Shown: one piece after another, positions 51,129 through 59,728 of the stretch
Numbering within the stretch: position 1 is the stretch's first letter
How the letters are laid out: the number at the start of each line of letters is the position of its first letter
DNA from: Pseudomonas sp. ERMR1:02
GTDB lineage: Bacteria > Pseudomonadota > Gammaproteobacteria > Pseudomonadales > Pseudomonadaceae
Direction: 5' to 3'
Length of the DNA stretch: 64,000 nt
Assembly (NCBI RefSeq): GCF_002277815.1
Contig: NZ_NKJI01000013.1
Location: 1 to 64,000 of the forward strand
Notes under the pieces: model-generated
What the model was told of the DNA's origin: nothing
Seen by the model: the letters and a program-made list of their open reading frames with translations, nothing else
Databases searched by the model: none
Program-made: the position numbers and the translations under genes

Positions 51129-52277
51129 ATGCTTGCAACAGCCATTGAATCGATCGAGACGATCATCGTCGATCTGCCGACCATCCGTCCGCACAAGCTG
51201 GCGATGCACACCATGCAGAACCAGACCCTGGTGATCATTCGCGTGCGTTGCGCCGATGGCATCGAAGGCATCGGCGAATCCACCACCATCGGTGGCCTGG
51301 CTTATGGCAATGAAAGCCCAGACAGCATCAAGACCAACATCGACACGCACTTCGCGCCGCTGTTGATCGGCCAGGACAGCAGCAACGTCAACGCGGCGAT
51401 GTTGCGCCTGGAACGCAGCATCCGTGGCAACACCTTCGCCAAGTCCGGTATCGAAACCGCATTGCTCGATGCCCAGGGCAAGCGCCTCGGCGTGCCGGTC
51501 AGCGAGTTGCTCGGTGGTCGTGTACGGGATGCGCTGCCGGTGGCCTGGACCCTGGCCAGTGGCGACACCGAAAAGGACATCGCCGAAGCGGAAAAAATGC
51601 TCGACCTGCGCCGCCACCGCATCTTCAAACTGAAAATCGGTGCCGGCGAGGTCAACCGCGACCTGGCCCACGTGATTGCGATCAAGAAAGCCCTGGGTGA
51701 CCGCGCCAGCGTTCGGGTCGATGTCAATCAGGCCTGGGACGAAGCGACCGCGCTGCGCGCCTGCCGGATCCTCGGTACAAACGGCATCGACCTGATCGAA
51801 CAGCCGATTTCGCGCAATAACCGCGCCGGCATGGCGCGCCTGAATGCCATGAGCCCGGCGCCGATCATGGCCGACGAGTCCATCGAGTGCGTGGAAGATG
51901 CGTTCAACCTGGCCCGCGAAGGCGCGGCGTCAGTGTTCGCCCTGAAGATCGCCAAGAACGGCGGCCCGCGCGCCGTGCTGCGCACTGCCTCCATCGCCGA
52001 AGCGGCGGGTATCGCCCTGTACGGCGGCACCATGCTTGAAGGTGGCGTGGGCACCATGGCGTCGGCTCATGCCTTTATTACCCTGAACAAACTGGCGTGG
52101 GACACCGAGCTGTTCGGCCCGCTGCTGCTGACCGAAGACGTCCTCAGCGAACCGCTGGTTTATCGCGATTTCGAACTGCACGTGCCGAAAACACCGGGTC
52201 TGGGCCTGAGCCTGGATGAAGAACGCCTGGCGTTTTTCCGTCGCGATAAGACATCCACTGCCATTCATCAAGCCTGA
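51129..52277 (+). CDS. catB: Muconate cycloisomerase
   Basis: This 382-residue enolase-superfamily enzyme turns cis,cis-muconate into muconolactone. Motifs: IGESTTIGGLAYGNESPDSI, KSGIETALLDAQGKRLGVPV, the catalytic lysines in FKLKIGAG, metal ligands in RVDVNQAWDE (Asp), DLIEQPISRNN (Glu) and IMADESIE (Asp), and the second lysine in FALKIAKNGG. ATG 51129 begins the usual MLATAIESIETIIVDLPTIR; ATG 51117 is also in frame. It is the first gene of the catBCA operon, with catC 10 bp downstream. Confidence 0.94.
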   Translation: MLATAIESIETIIVDLPTIRPHKLAMHTMQNQTLVIIRVRCADGIEGIGESTTIGGLAYGNESPDSIKTNIDTHFAPLLIGQDSSNVNAAMLRLERSIRGNTFAKSGIETALLDAQGKRLGVPVSELLGGRVRDALPVAWTLASGDTEKDIAEAEKMLDLRRHRIFKLKIGAGEVNRDLAHVIAIKKALGDRASVRVDVNQAWDEATALRACRILGTNGIDLIEQPISRNNRAGMARLNAMSPAPIMADESIECVEDAFNLAREGAASVFALKIAKNGGPRAVLRTASIAEAAGIALYGGTMLEGGVGTMASAHAFITLNKLAWDTELFGPLLLTEDVLSEPLVYRDFELHVPKTPGLGLSLDEERLAFFRRDKTSTAIHQA

Positions 52278-52287
52278 GGAGAGCATT

Positions 52288-52578
52288 ATGCTGTTCCACG
52301 TAAAGATGACCGTGAATTTGCCGGTCGACATGAACCCCGAACGCGCCGCGCAGCTCAAGGCCGACGAAAAAGCCCTGGCCCAGCGCCTGCAAGAGCAAGG
52401 CAAGTGGCGTCACCTGTGGCGCATCGCCGGCCTGTATGCCAACTACAGCGTGTTCGATGTCGACAGTGTTCAGGAACTGCACGACCTGCTGATGCAATTA
52501 CCGCTGTATCCGTACATGGCGATCGAAGTCACGGCGATGTGCCGGCATCCTTCTTCTATCCGCGACGATGACCGCTGA
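52288..52578 (+). CDS. catC: Muconolactone isomerase
   Basis: The 96-residue protein begins MLFHVKMTVNLPVDMNPERA and contains GKWRHLWRIAGLYANYSVFD and LPLYPYMAIEVTAMCRHPSS, as in the decameric CatC. It converts muconolactone to beta-ketoadipate enol-lactone. GAGGAGAG lies just upstream. Confidence 0.95.
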   Translation: MLFHVKMTVNLPVDMNPERAAQLKADEKALAQRLQEQGKWRHLWRIAGLYANYSVFDVDSVQELHDLLMQLPLYPYMAIEVTAMCRHPSSIRDDDR

Positions 52579-52632
52579 ACCCAGCCTGTTCAGCTCGATA
52601 CGCCAATAATTACAAGATGAGGAACCCATAAA

Positions 52633-53562
52633 ATGAACGTCAAGATTTCCCACACTGCCGAAGTCCAGAAATTTCTCGAAGAAGCCAGCGGCCTGCACAA
52701 CGACGCCGGCAATCCACGTACCAAAGCCCTGGTCTACCGCATCCTGCGTGATTCGGTGAACATCATCGAAGACCTCGCCGTGACCCCGGAAGAGTTCTGG
52801 AAAGCGGTCAACTATCTCAACGTGCTGGGTGCGCGTCAGGAGGCTGGGTTGGTGGTGGCCGGGCTGGGTCTGGAACATTACCTGGACCTGCTGATGGACG
52901 CCGAAGACGAACAGGCTGGTAAATCCGGCGGCACGCCACGCACCATCGAAGGCCCGCTCTACGTGGCCGGTGCTCCGCTGTCGCAAGGCGAAGCGCGTCT
53001 GGATGACGGCGTCGATCCGGGTGTGACCCTGTTCATGCAAGGCCAGGTGTTCAACACCTCTGGCGAACCATTGGCCGGCGCGGTGGTGGACGTGTGGCAC
53101 GCCAACACTGGCGGCACCTACTCGTACTTCGATGCTTCTCAGTCGGAATTCAACTTGCGCCGCCGTATCGTCACCGATGCTGAAGGCCGCTACCGTTTCC
53201 GCAGCATCGTGCCGTCGGGCTATGGCTGCCCACCGGACGGTCCGACCCAGCAACTGCTCGATCAACTGGGCCGTCACGGCCAGCGTCCGGCGCACGTGCA
53301 CTTCTTCATTTCCGCGCCGGATCATCGTCACCTGACTACCCAGATCAACCTCGATGGCGAAAAGTACCTGCACGACGATTTTGCCTACGCCACCCGTGAC
53401 GAGCTGATCGCCAAGATCACCTTCAGCGACGATCAGGCGCGTGCAGCGCAGTACGGTGTCAGCGGTCGTTTTGCTGAAATCGAGTTCGACTTCACCTTGC
53501 AGTCGACTGCCCAGCCTGAAGAGCAGCAGCGGCACGAACGGGTTCGCGCACTCGAGGACTGA
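52633..53562 (+). CDS. catA: Catechol 1,2-dioxygenase
   Basis: This 309-residue intradiol ring-cleavage enzyme opens catechol between the hydroxyls to cis,cis-muconate with non-haem Fe(III). It has the N-terminal dimerisation helices, then VVDVWHANTGGTYSYFDASQ with the first Tyr ligand (about 163), FRSIVPSGYGCPPDGPTQQL (Tyr about 197) and GQRPAHVHFFISAPDHRH (His about 221 and 223). It follows catC by 54 bp. A REPIN begins 14 bp after its stop. Confidence 0.95.
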   Translation: MNVKISHTAEVQKFLEEASGLHNDAGNPRTKALVYRILRDSVNIIEDLAVTPEEFWKAVNYLNVLGARQEAGLVVAGLGLEHYLDLLMDAEDEQAGKSGGTPRTIEGPLYVAGAPLSQGEARLDDGVDPGVTLFMQGQVFNTSGEPLAGAVVDVWHANTGGTYSYFDASQSEFNLRRRIVTDAEGRYRFRSIVPSGYGCPPDGPTQQLLDQLGRHGQRPAHVHFFISAPDHRHLTTQINLDGEKYLHDDFAYATRDELIAKITFSDDQARAAQYGVSGRFAEIEFDFTLQSTAQPEEQQRHERVRALED

Positions 53563-53576
53563 TCACATCTGCCCCC

Positions 53577-53678
53577 TGTAGGAGCGAGCCTGCTCGCGAT
53601 GGACGTTAACGATGACGCTGGGTGCCTGATTCCCCGCGTCGCCCTCAAGTCCATCGCGAGCAGGCTCGCTCCTACAGG
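53577..53678. repeat. REPIN (GTAGGAGCGAG type)
   Basis: TGTAGGAGCGAGCCTGCTCG is inverted relative to CGAGCAGGCTCGCTCCTACA, spacer TTAACGATGACGC. It separates catA from benR. Confidence 0.87.
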
Positions 53679-53792
53679 TTTCATTGAGAATGCTCCACAT
53701 GTCAGTCTGCTGACACACCGCCATCAGTACTGAATTAGAATGACCCGACGCAAACCATAAGCACAAACTATAAAAAGAATGAGATTAACCCG

Positions 53793-54751
53793 ATGATGCA
53801 AGCGCAACTGCTGAGTCAGCGCAGCACGATTTTCGACCAAGCCGACCCGTATGCGGTGTCGGGCTACGTCAATCAGCATGTCGGTAACCATTGCATCCTC
53901 ATGCCCCGTGCCGGGCATCCGCTGGCCAGTCTCAATCATCGCAAGTTCGCCAGCCTCGACCTGTGCCGCATCAGCTATGGCGGCAGCGTTCGCGTCACCT
54001 CCGGCGCGCTGGAAACCATCTATCACCTTCAAGTGCTGCTGCGCGGCAATTGCCTGTGGCGTGGTCACGGTCAGGAACATTACTTCGCTCCCGGTGAGTT
54101 GCTGTTGATCAATCCCGACGATCCGGTGGACCTGACGTACTCCGACGATTGCGAAAAATTCATCCTCAAAGTCCCCACGACGCTGCTTGAGTCCGTCTGC
54201 GACGAGCAGCGCTGGCGCTATCCGGGCAGGGCGTGCGGTTTCTGGAGAACCGCTATCAGCTCAATGAACTGGAAGGTTTCGTCAACCTGCTGGCGATGAT
54301 TTGCCAGGAGGCCGAAGCCACCGAACAAATTCCCCGGGTGCAGGAGCACTACGCGCAGATTATCGTCAGCAAAATGCTCAGCCTGATGAAGACCAACGTC
54401 AGCCGCCTCGAACTCGGCTCGCAGACCGCCACGTTCGAAGCGATCGCCGACTACATTGCCAAAAATCTCAAGCAGAACATCGACAGCGAAGAACTGGCGC
54501 GCCAGGCGCACATGAGCTTGCGTTCATTGTATGGCCTGTTCGAACGCAACGCCGATACCACGCCGAAAAACTATATCCGCCAGAAACGCCTGGAACGCAT
54601 CAACGCCTGCCTGAGCGATCCGACCTGCAACGTGCGTAACGTCACTGAAGTGGCAATGGATTATGGCTTCCTGCATTTGGGACGGTTCTCCGACAGCTAC
54701 CGCAAGCAGTTTGGTGAATTGCCTTCCGACACCCTCAAACGCCGGCACTGA
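53793..54751 (+). pseudogene. benR: AraC/XylS-family benzoate regulator BenR (single-base frameshift)
   Basis: The frame begins MMQAQLLSQRSTIFDQADPY and gives the N-terminal benzoate-sensing cupin-like domain (ISYGGSVRVTSGALETIYHL, GELLLINPDDPVDLTYSDDC) to QRWRYPG. One G is missing at 54224-54226; the next frame continues GVRFLENRYQLNELEGFVNL, then the two AraC helix-turn-helices (SEELARQAHMSLRSLYGLFE; NVTEVAMDYGFLHLGRFSDS) and ends KQFGELPSDTLKRRH. Repaired length is about 319 residues. It activates benABCD; two matching operator boxes are seen before benA. Confidence 0.9.
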
Positions 54752-54770
54752 TCCCACAAACACTACCCTC

Positions 54771-54864
54771 TGTAGGAGCGAGGCTTGCGCGCGAAGAGGC
54801 CGGCACATTCACCATTGATGTTGCCTGACACGACGCCTTCGCGGGCAAGCCTCGCTCCTACAGG
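54771..54864. repeat. REP pair (GTAGGAGCGAGGCTTGCGCGCG type)
   Basis: CTGTAGGAGCGAGGCTTGCG is inverted relative to GGGCAAGCCTCGCTCCTACA. It lies between benR and the benA operator, 25 bp before the first BenR box. Confidence 0.85.
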
Positions 54865-54888
54865 GGATCGTTGGCGTCCACGCCCCCT

Positions 54889-54951
54889 TGCACAAAATGG
54901 ATAAAGGTCTGCACCCCGCGGATAGTCCACTCCATTGCCCCGTCCTAGCAT
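54889..54951 (+). promoter_or_regulatory. benA promoter with two direct BenR/XylS operator boxes
   Basis: Two copies of TGCA-N6-GGATA: 54889-54903 (N6 CAAAAT) and 54910-54924 (N6 CCCCGC), starts exactly 21 bp apart. This is the TGCA-N6-GGNTA direct-repeat layout of the XylS/BenR-dependent Pm promoter. A -10-like TAGCAT (54946-54951) lies 17 bp after a weak -35 (54923-54928), which overlaps the second box by 2 bp, again as in Pm. Confidence 0.85.
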
Positions 54952-54988
54952 GAGCCTTGCCTGAACAATAACAATGGAGGCGGCGGCC

Positions 54989-56353
54989 ATGACCCTGCGA
55001 CCTGAATACCTTCACTCCCTGCTTGAAGACGATCACGAGCAGGGCATCTATCGCTGCAAGCGCGAGATGTTCACCGACCCGCGCCTGTTCGACCTGGAGA
55101 TGAAACACATCTTCGAAGGCAACTGGCTGTATCTGGCCCACGAGAGCCAGATCCCCAACATCAATGATTTCTACACCACCACCATGGGGCGCCAGTCGAT
55201 CTTCATCGCGCGCAACAAGGACGGTGTGCTGAACGCTTTTATCAACGCCTGCAGCCATCGCGGCGCGACCCTGTGCCGGCACAAGTCCGGCAACAAAAGT
55301 TCCTATACCTGCCCGTTCCACGGCTGGACCTTCAACAACTCCGGTAAGCTGCTCAAGGTCAAAGACCCGGCCAACGCGGGCTACCCGTCGAGCTTCAACT
55401 GCGAAGGCTCCCACGACCTGACCAAAGTGGCGCGTTTCGAGTCCTATCGTGGCTTCCTGTTCGGTAGCCTGAACGCCGATGTGCTGCCATTGGTTGAACA
55501 CCTGGGCGAGTCGGCGAAGATCATCGACATGATCGTCGACCAGTCCAAGGATGGCCTGGAAGTGCTGCGCGGTTCTTCCAGCTACATCTACGAAGGCAAC
55601 TGGAAACTCACCGCCGAAAACGGCGCCGACGGTTACCACGTCAGCTCCGTGCACTGGAACTACGCCGCTACCCAGAATCAACGCAAGCAGCGCGAAGCGG
55701 GTGACACCAATCCGACCATGAGCGCCGGCAGCTGGGCCAAGCAGGGCGGTGGTTTCTATTCCTTCGACAAGGGCCACATGCTGCTCTGGACCCGTTGGGC
55801 CAACCCTGAAGACCGTCCGCTGTACGAACGTCGCGACGAGCTGGCGCAGGACTTCGGCAAGGCTCGCACCGACTGGATGCTCGAAAACTCGCGCAACCTG
55901 TGCCTGTACCCGAACGTGTACCTGATGGACCAGTTCAGCTCGCAGATCCGCATCGCCCGGCCGATCTCGGTCGACCGTACGGAAATCACCATCTACTGCA
56001 TCGCCCCCAAAGGCGAAAGCGACCATGCGCGTTCCAGCCGGATCCGCCAGTACGAGGATTTCTTCAACGTCAGCGGCATGGCCACCCCGGACGATCTGGA
56101 AGAGTTTCGCTCCTGTCAGACCAGCTATCAGGGCAGCGTCACCACCTGGAACGACATGTCCCGCGGTGCCGAGCACTGGATCGAAGGCGCCGACGAGGCT
56201 GCAAAAGAAATTGACCTGCATCCGCTGCTCAGCGGCATGCGCACCGAAGACGAAGGCCTGTTCGTGCTGCAACACAAATACTGGCAGCAGACCATGCTCA
56301 AGGCCCTGGCCTTTGAGCAGTCGAAGTTGATCGCCGTGGAGGACGTGCAATGA
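54989..56353 (+). CDS. benA: Benzoate 1,2-dioxygenase large (alpha) subunit
   Basis: The 454-residue oxygenase component carries a Rieske [2Fe-2S] centre (Cys88-x-His90 and Cys108-x2-His111 in NACSHRGATLCRH and TCPFHGW) and a mononuclear iron site (Asp214, His217, His222 in ENGADGYHVSSVHWN, plus a downstream Asp). It adds both oxygen atoms of O2 to benzoate to form the cis-diol. ATG 54989 follows GGAGG (54976-54980) by 8 bases; a start at 54974 would include that site. The stop overlaps benB (ATGA). Confidence 0.95.
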   Translation: MTLRPEYLHSLLEDDHEQGIYRCKREMFTDPRLFDLEMKHIFEGNWLYLAHESQIPNINDFYTTTMGRQSIFIARNKDGVLNAFINACSHRGATLCRHKSGNKSSYTCPFHGWTFNNSGKLLKVKDPANAGYPSSFNCEGSHDLTKVARFESYRGFLFGSLNADVLPLVEHLGESAKIIDMIVDQSKDGLEVLRGSSSYIYEGNWKLTAENGADGYHVSSVHWNYAATQNQRKQREAGDTNPTMSAGSWAKQGGGFYSFDKGHMLLWTRWANPEDRPLYERRDELAQDFGKARTDWMLENSRNLCLYPNVYLMDQFSSQIRIARPISVDRTEITIYCIAPKGESDHARSSRIRQYEDFFNVSGMATPDDLEEFRSCQTSYQGSVTTWNDMSRGAEHWIEGADEAAKEIDLHPLLSGMRTEDEGLFVLQHKYWQQTMLKALAFEQSKLIAVEDVQ

Positions 56354-56838
56354 CCATTTCTTTTGATACCGTGCGCGACTTTCTCTACCGCGAAGCCCGT
56401 TATCTGGACGACCGGCAATGGGATGAATGGCTGGAGCTGTACGCCCCTGACGCGACGTTCTGGACGCCGTCCTGGGATGACAACGACGAATTGACCGAGG
56501 ACCCGCAGCGGGAAATCTCGCTGATCTGGTACGGCAACCGCACTGGGCTGGAAGACCGCATCTTCCGCATCAAGACCGATCGCTCCAGCGCGAGCATTCC
56601 GGACACCCGCACCTCTCACAACATCAGCAATATCGAACTGCTGGAGCAAGCCGACGGCTTGTGCAAGGTGCGCTTCAACTGGCACACCCTGAGCTTTCGC
56701 TACAAGACCGTCGACAGCTACTTCGGCAGCAGTTTCTACACCCTCGACGTGCGCGGTGAAAACACGCAGATCTTGGCCAAGAAAGTGATCCTGAAGAACG
56801 ATTACGTTCGCCAGGTCATCGATGTTTACCACTTGTGA
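56350..56838 (+). CDS. benB: Benzoate 1,2-dioxygenase small (beta) subunit
   Basis: The 162-residue structural subunit of the alpha3beta3 oxygenase has a NTF2-like fold: RDFLYREARYLDDRQWDEWL, YAPDATFWTPSWDDNDELTE, RTSHNISNIELLEQADGLCK, and the C-terminus ILKNDYVRQVIDVYHL. Translationally coupled to benA. Confidence 0.95.
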   Translation: MTISFDTVRDFLYREARYLDDRQWDEWLELYAPDATFWTPSWDDNDELTEDPQREISLIWYGNRTGLEDRIFRIKTDRSSASIPDTRTSHNISNIELLEQADGLCKVRFNWHTLSFRYKTVDSYFGSSFYTLDVRGENTQILAKKVILKNDYVRQVIDVYHL

Positions 56839-56848
56839 GGCTGGCGTC

Positions 56849-57862
56849 ATGACCCATTCCATCGCGTTCAATTTTGAAGACGGCGTCACCCGGTTCATCG
56901 ACGCCAATGCCGGCGAAACCGTGGCCGATGCTGCGTACCGCCAGGGCATCAATATTCCGCTGGACTGCCGCGACGGCGCCTGCGGCACCTGCAAGTGTTT
57001 CGCCGAGGCCGGCACCTACGATCTGGGCGAGGAGTACATCGAAGATGCCCTCAGCCCTGAAGAGGCCAAGCAAGGGTTTGTCCTGACTTGCCAGATGCGT
57101 GCGCAGAGCGATTGCGTGGTGCGGGTGCCGACGTCCTCTGAAGTCTGCCGTACCCGTCAGGCCAGTTACGATGCGACCATCAGCGCCGTGCGCCAGTTGT
57201 CCGACAGCACCATTTCGCTGTCGATCAAGGGCGAGGCGTTGAGCAAACTGGCGTTCCTGCCCGGGCAATATGTGAACCTGGGAATTCCCGGCAGCGAACA
57301 GACTCGTGCCTACTCGTTCAGCTCGTTGCAGCGCGATGGCGAAGTGAGTTTCCTGATCCGCAACGTGCCTGGCGGCTTGATGAGCAGCTTCCTCACCGGC
57401 ATGGCCAAGGCCGGTGACAGCATGAGCCTGGCAGGGCCGTTGGGCAGTTTTTACCTGCGTGATATCCGTCGTCCGCTGTTGCTGCTGGCCGGTGGTACCG
57501 GGCTGGCGCCGTTCACCGCGATGCTGGAGAAAATCGCCGAGCAAGGCAGTGATCATCCGCTGCATTTGATCTACGGCGTGACCCATGATTTCGACCTGGT
57601 GGAACTCGATCGCCTCGAAGGCTTCGCCGCGCGCATCCCCAACTTCAGCTACAGCGCCTGCGTGGCCAGCCCCGACAGCCGGCACCCGCTCAAGGGCTAC
57701 GTGACCCAGCACATCGAGCCCAAGCATTTGAATGATGGCGACGTCGACGTCTACCTGTGCGGCCCACCGCCAATGGTTGAAGCGGTCAGCAAGTACATCA
57801 GCAAGCAAGGCATCAAGCCTGCGAACTTCTACTACGAAAAATTTGCCGCCAGCGCGGCGTAA
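56849..57862 (+). CDS. benC: Benzoate 1,2-dioxygenase electron-transfer component (reductase)
   Basis: The 337-residue protein has an N-terminal plant-type [2Fe-2S] ferredoxin domain (Cys40, Cys45, Cys48 in DCRDGACGTCKC and Cys81) and a C-terminal FAD/NADH reductase module (RAYSFSS for FAD, LLLLAGGTGLAPFTAMLEKI and VYLCGPPPMVEAV for NADH). It passes electrons from NADH to BenAB. It starts 10 bp after benB. Confidence 0.95.
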   Translation: MTHSIAFNFEDGVTRFIDANAGETVADAAYRQGINIPLDCRDGACGTCKCFAEAGTYDLGEEYIEDALSPEEAKQGFVLTCQMRAQSDCVVRVPTSSEVCRTRQASYDATISAVRQLSDSTISLSIKGEALSKLAFLPGQYVNLGIPGSEQTRAYSFSSLQRDGEVSFLIRNVPGGLMSSFLTGMAKAGDSMSLAGPLGSFYLRDIRRPLLLLAGGTGLAPFTAMLEKIAEQGSDHPLHLIYGVTHDFDLVELDRLEGFAARIPNFSYSACVASPDSRHPLKGYVTQHIEPKHLNDGDVDVYLCGPPPMVEAVSKYISKQGIKPANFYYEKFAASAA

Positions 57863-57878
57863 ATAGCGAAGTGATAGC

Positions 57879-57908
57879 GAGGGCGTACTCGAATACCGCC
57901 CTCGGCAA
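57879..57908 (+). terminator. Possible terminator hairpin after benC
   Basis: GAGGGCG (57879-57885) pairs with CGCCCTC (57897-57903), with an inner GTA/TAC pair, followed by GGCAAAAATTCC. The tail is weak. It would reduce read-through from benABC into benD. Confidence 0.4.
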
Positions 57909-57916
57909 AAATTCCC

Positions 57917-58018
57917 TGTAGGAGCGAGCCTGCTCGCGATGTTCTTCAGAGCGCCGCGTGTATTCAGAAAACACGCGTCATCGTTAACGACCATCGCGAG
58001 CAGGCTCGCTCCTACAGG
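57917..58018. repeat. REPIN (GTAGGAGCGAG type) between benC and benD
   Basis: CTGTAGGAGCGAGCCTGCTC is inverted relative to GAGCAGGCTCGCTCCTACAG, spacer CGTCATCGTTAACGACC. It lies inside the ben operon, 30 bp before benD. Confidence 0.87.
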
Positions 58019-58048
58019 TTTATGGGCATCCGTCGTCACGAGGTACAC

Positions 58049-58822
58049 ATGAACAGATTTCACGGAAAAGTCGCGCTGATCACCGGAGCCGCCCAAGGAA
58101 TCGGCCGGCGCGTTGCCGAGCGCATGGCCGCTGAAGGGGCGAAGTTGATTCTTGTCGATCGCTCCGAACTGGTGTTCGAGGTGCAGAAGGAATTGGGCCA
58201 GGGTAGCCAGGTCCTGGCGCTAACCGCTGACCTTGAGCAGTACGAAGAGTGCAGCCGGGTGATGCAAACCGCCGTCGAGCACTTCGGTCGGCTCGATGTG
58301 CTGGTCAATAACGTCGGCGGCACGATCTGGGCCAAGCCGTTCGAGCATTACGAGGCGTCGCAGATCGAAGCCGAAGTTCGCCGTTCGCTGTTCCCGACGT
58401 TGTGGTGCTGCCACGCCGCGTTGCCATTCATGCTGGAGCAGGGCAGTGGCGCGATCGTCAACGTGTCGTCCATCGCCACTCGCAGTGTCAATCGCGTGCC
58501 GTACGGCGCGGCGAAGGGCGGCGTGAATGCACTGACAGCTTGCCTGGCCTTCGAAACCGCCGGTCGTGGCGTGCGGGTCAATGCCACCGCGCCCGGTGGC
58601 ACCGAAGCGCCGCCGCGGGTCATTCCGCGCAACAGCGCCGAGCAGAGCGCACAAGAGAAAGTCTGGTATCAGCAGATCGTCGACCAGACGCTCGACAGCA
58701 GTTTGATGAAGCGTTACGGCACGCTGGATGAGCAAGCAGGCGCTATTCTGTTTCTGGCCAGTGACGAAGCGTCTTACATCACCGGCATGGTCATGCCGGT
58801 CGGTGGCGGCGATCAGGGCTGA
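58049..58822 (+). CDS. benD: 1,6-dihydroxycyclohexa-2,4-diene-1-carboxylate dehydrogenase
   Basis: This 257-residue SDR enzyme oxidises and decarboxylates the benzoate cis-diol to catechol with NAD+. Motifs: TGAAQGIGRR (GxxxGxG at 13-19), VLVNNVGG, the catalytic Ser region IVNVSSIA, YGAAKGG (Tyr-x3-Lys) and SYITGMVMPVGGGDQG. ATG 58049 has GAGG upstream. It is separated from benC by 186 bp with a hairpin and a REPIN, unlike compact benABCD operons. No benzoate transporter gene (benK, benE) or porin follows. Confidence 0.92.
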   Translation: MNRFHGKVALITGAAQGIGRRVAERMAAEGAKLILVDRSELVFEVQKELGQGSQVLALTADLEQYEECSRVMQTAVEHFGRLDVLVNNVGGTIWAKPFEHYEASQIEAEVRRSLFPTLWCCHAALPFMLEQGSGAIVNVSSIATRSVNRVPYGAAKGGVNALTACLAFETAGRGVRVNATAPGGTEAPPRVIPRNSAEQSAQEKVWYQQIVDQTLDSSLMKRYGTLDEQAGAILFLASDEASYITGMVMPVGGGDQG

Positions 58823-58832
58823 GGCCTCGGGA

Positions 58833-59195
58833 CTACAAGCGACGCTGGAATGCTCTGACGATCCTGAGCGTGGCGTCGCTGGTGTTCAGGTTCTGCACCG
58901 CATCCAGCGGATACCAGATGCAATCGAAGATTTCGTTTTGTGGCCGCGCTTGATCCAGATTAATCACGGAGGCCTCGTAGACGTGGTGACGGGTACCCCC
59001 CGTTTCCAGCTCCATCAGGTACAGCATGTCATCAACCTCAAGCCCGGTTTCTTCCAGCAGCTCGCGCGTGGCGGCGCCTGCCGTGGTTTCACCGGGCTCG
59101 ACCTTGCCACCGGGCAATGTCCAGCGGCATCTCGGTTTGCGCACCAGGAGAATGTGCCGGTCCTGCTCGCAAATGACGGTTGCGCGTACTTTCAT
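58833..59195 (-). CDS. NUDIX hydrolase
   Basis: The 120-residue protein has a complete Nudix box, GKVEPGETTAGAATRELLEE followed by TGL, in the G-x5-E-x7-R-E-U-x-E-E-x-G-U pattern. It should hydrolyse a nucleoside diphosphate derivative with Mg2+; the substrate is unknown. It is convergent with benD, 10 bp between stops. Confidence 0.9.
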   Translation of the reverse strand: MKVRATVICEQDRHILLVRKPRCRWTLPGGKVEPGETTAGAATRELLEETGLEVDDMLYLMELETGGTRHHVYEASVINLDQARPQNEIFDCIWYPLDAVQNLNTSDATLRIVRAFQRRL

Positions 59196-59410
59196 GTCTT
59201 ATCCGATTGCTGTCTGTCATAAATCCTTAATAAAACTGCAATATTCGCGCCGGGCTGATTTCGCCAGTATTTGGCTGTTTGGAGCTGTTGAAATGCCTGA
59301 AAGTGCAATCGAATGCCGAAATTCTGACACGATGTCTGGTCGGCATTTTGGCGAAGGGTGGGTGTAAGGTAGGACGCTAGTTTTGGATATCATCCCGGAG
59401 GGAGGTGACC

Positions 59411-59602
59411 ATGAGTGTTCCGATGCTGAATAAAATGCACATGAACGGTTATGACGTACTCAGCGTGAACAGCGGACCATGGCGGGTCTGCACCAAAGGT
59501 GATCGGCTTGGGTCATTTGGTAGTCGAGAAGAAGCCCTGGCGTTTGCGGCATCTCTTCCTGGCTATAAGGCGCGGTCGAGCAAGCAGACGCGCAGTCAGT
59601 AA
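59411..59602 (+). CDS. Small conserved hypothetical protein (63 aa)
   Basis: The 63-residue protein MSVPMLNKMHMNGYDVLSVN, then GPWRVCTKGDRLGSFGSREE, ends in a basic tail. The strand-strand-helix layout (WRV, LGSF, then EEALAFAASLPGY) resembles DUF2188-type mini-proteins. ATG 59411 follows a strong GGAGGGAGG. Its neighbour on the other side of a REPIN is the osmE-like gene. Function unknown. Confidence 0.65.
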   Translation: MSVPMLNKMHMNGYDVLSVNSGPWRVCTKGDRLGSFGSREEALAFAASLPGYKARSSKQTRSQ

Positions 59603-59614
59603 CCCGATCGTTGT

Positions 59615-59714
59615 TGTAGGAGCAAGCTTGCTCGCGATGGACGCCAACGATAACGCGTGCTGTTTCAAGGAGCGCGTTGTCCATGCGTTTTTCGCGAGCG
59701 AGCTCGCTCCTACA
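59615..59714. repeat. REPIN (mixed arms: GTAGGAGCAAGC / GCGAGCTCGCTCCTAC)
   Basis: TTGTAGGAGCAAGCTTGCTC at the left and GCGAGCGAGCTCGCTCCTAC at the right differ in the stem, so the arms are different subtypes. The spacer has AACGATAACGCG. Confidence 0.82.
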
Positions 59715-59728
59715 CATACACAAAGCCG

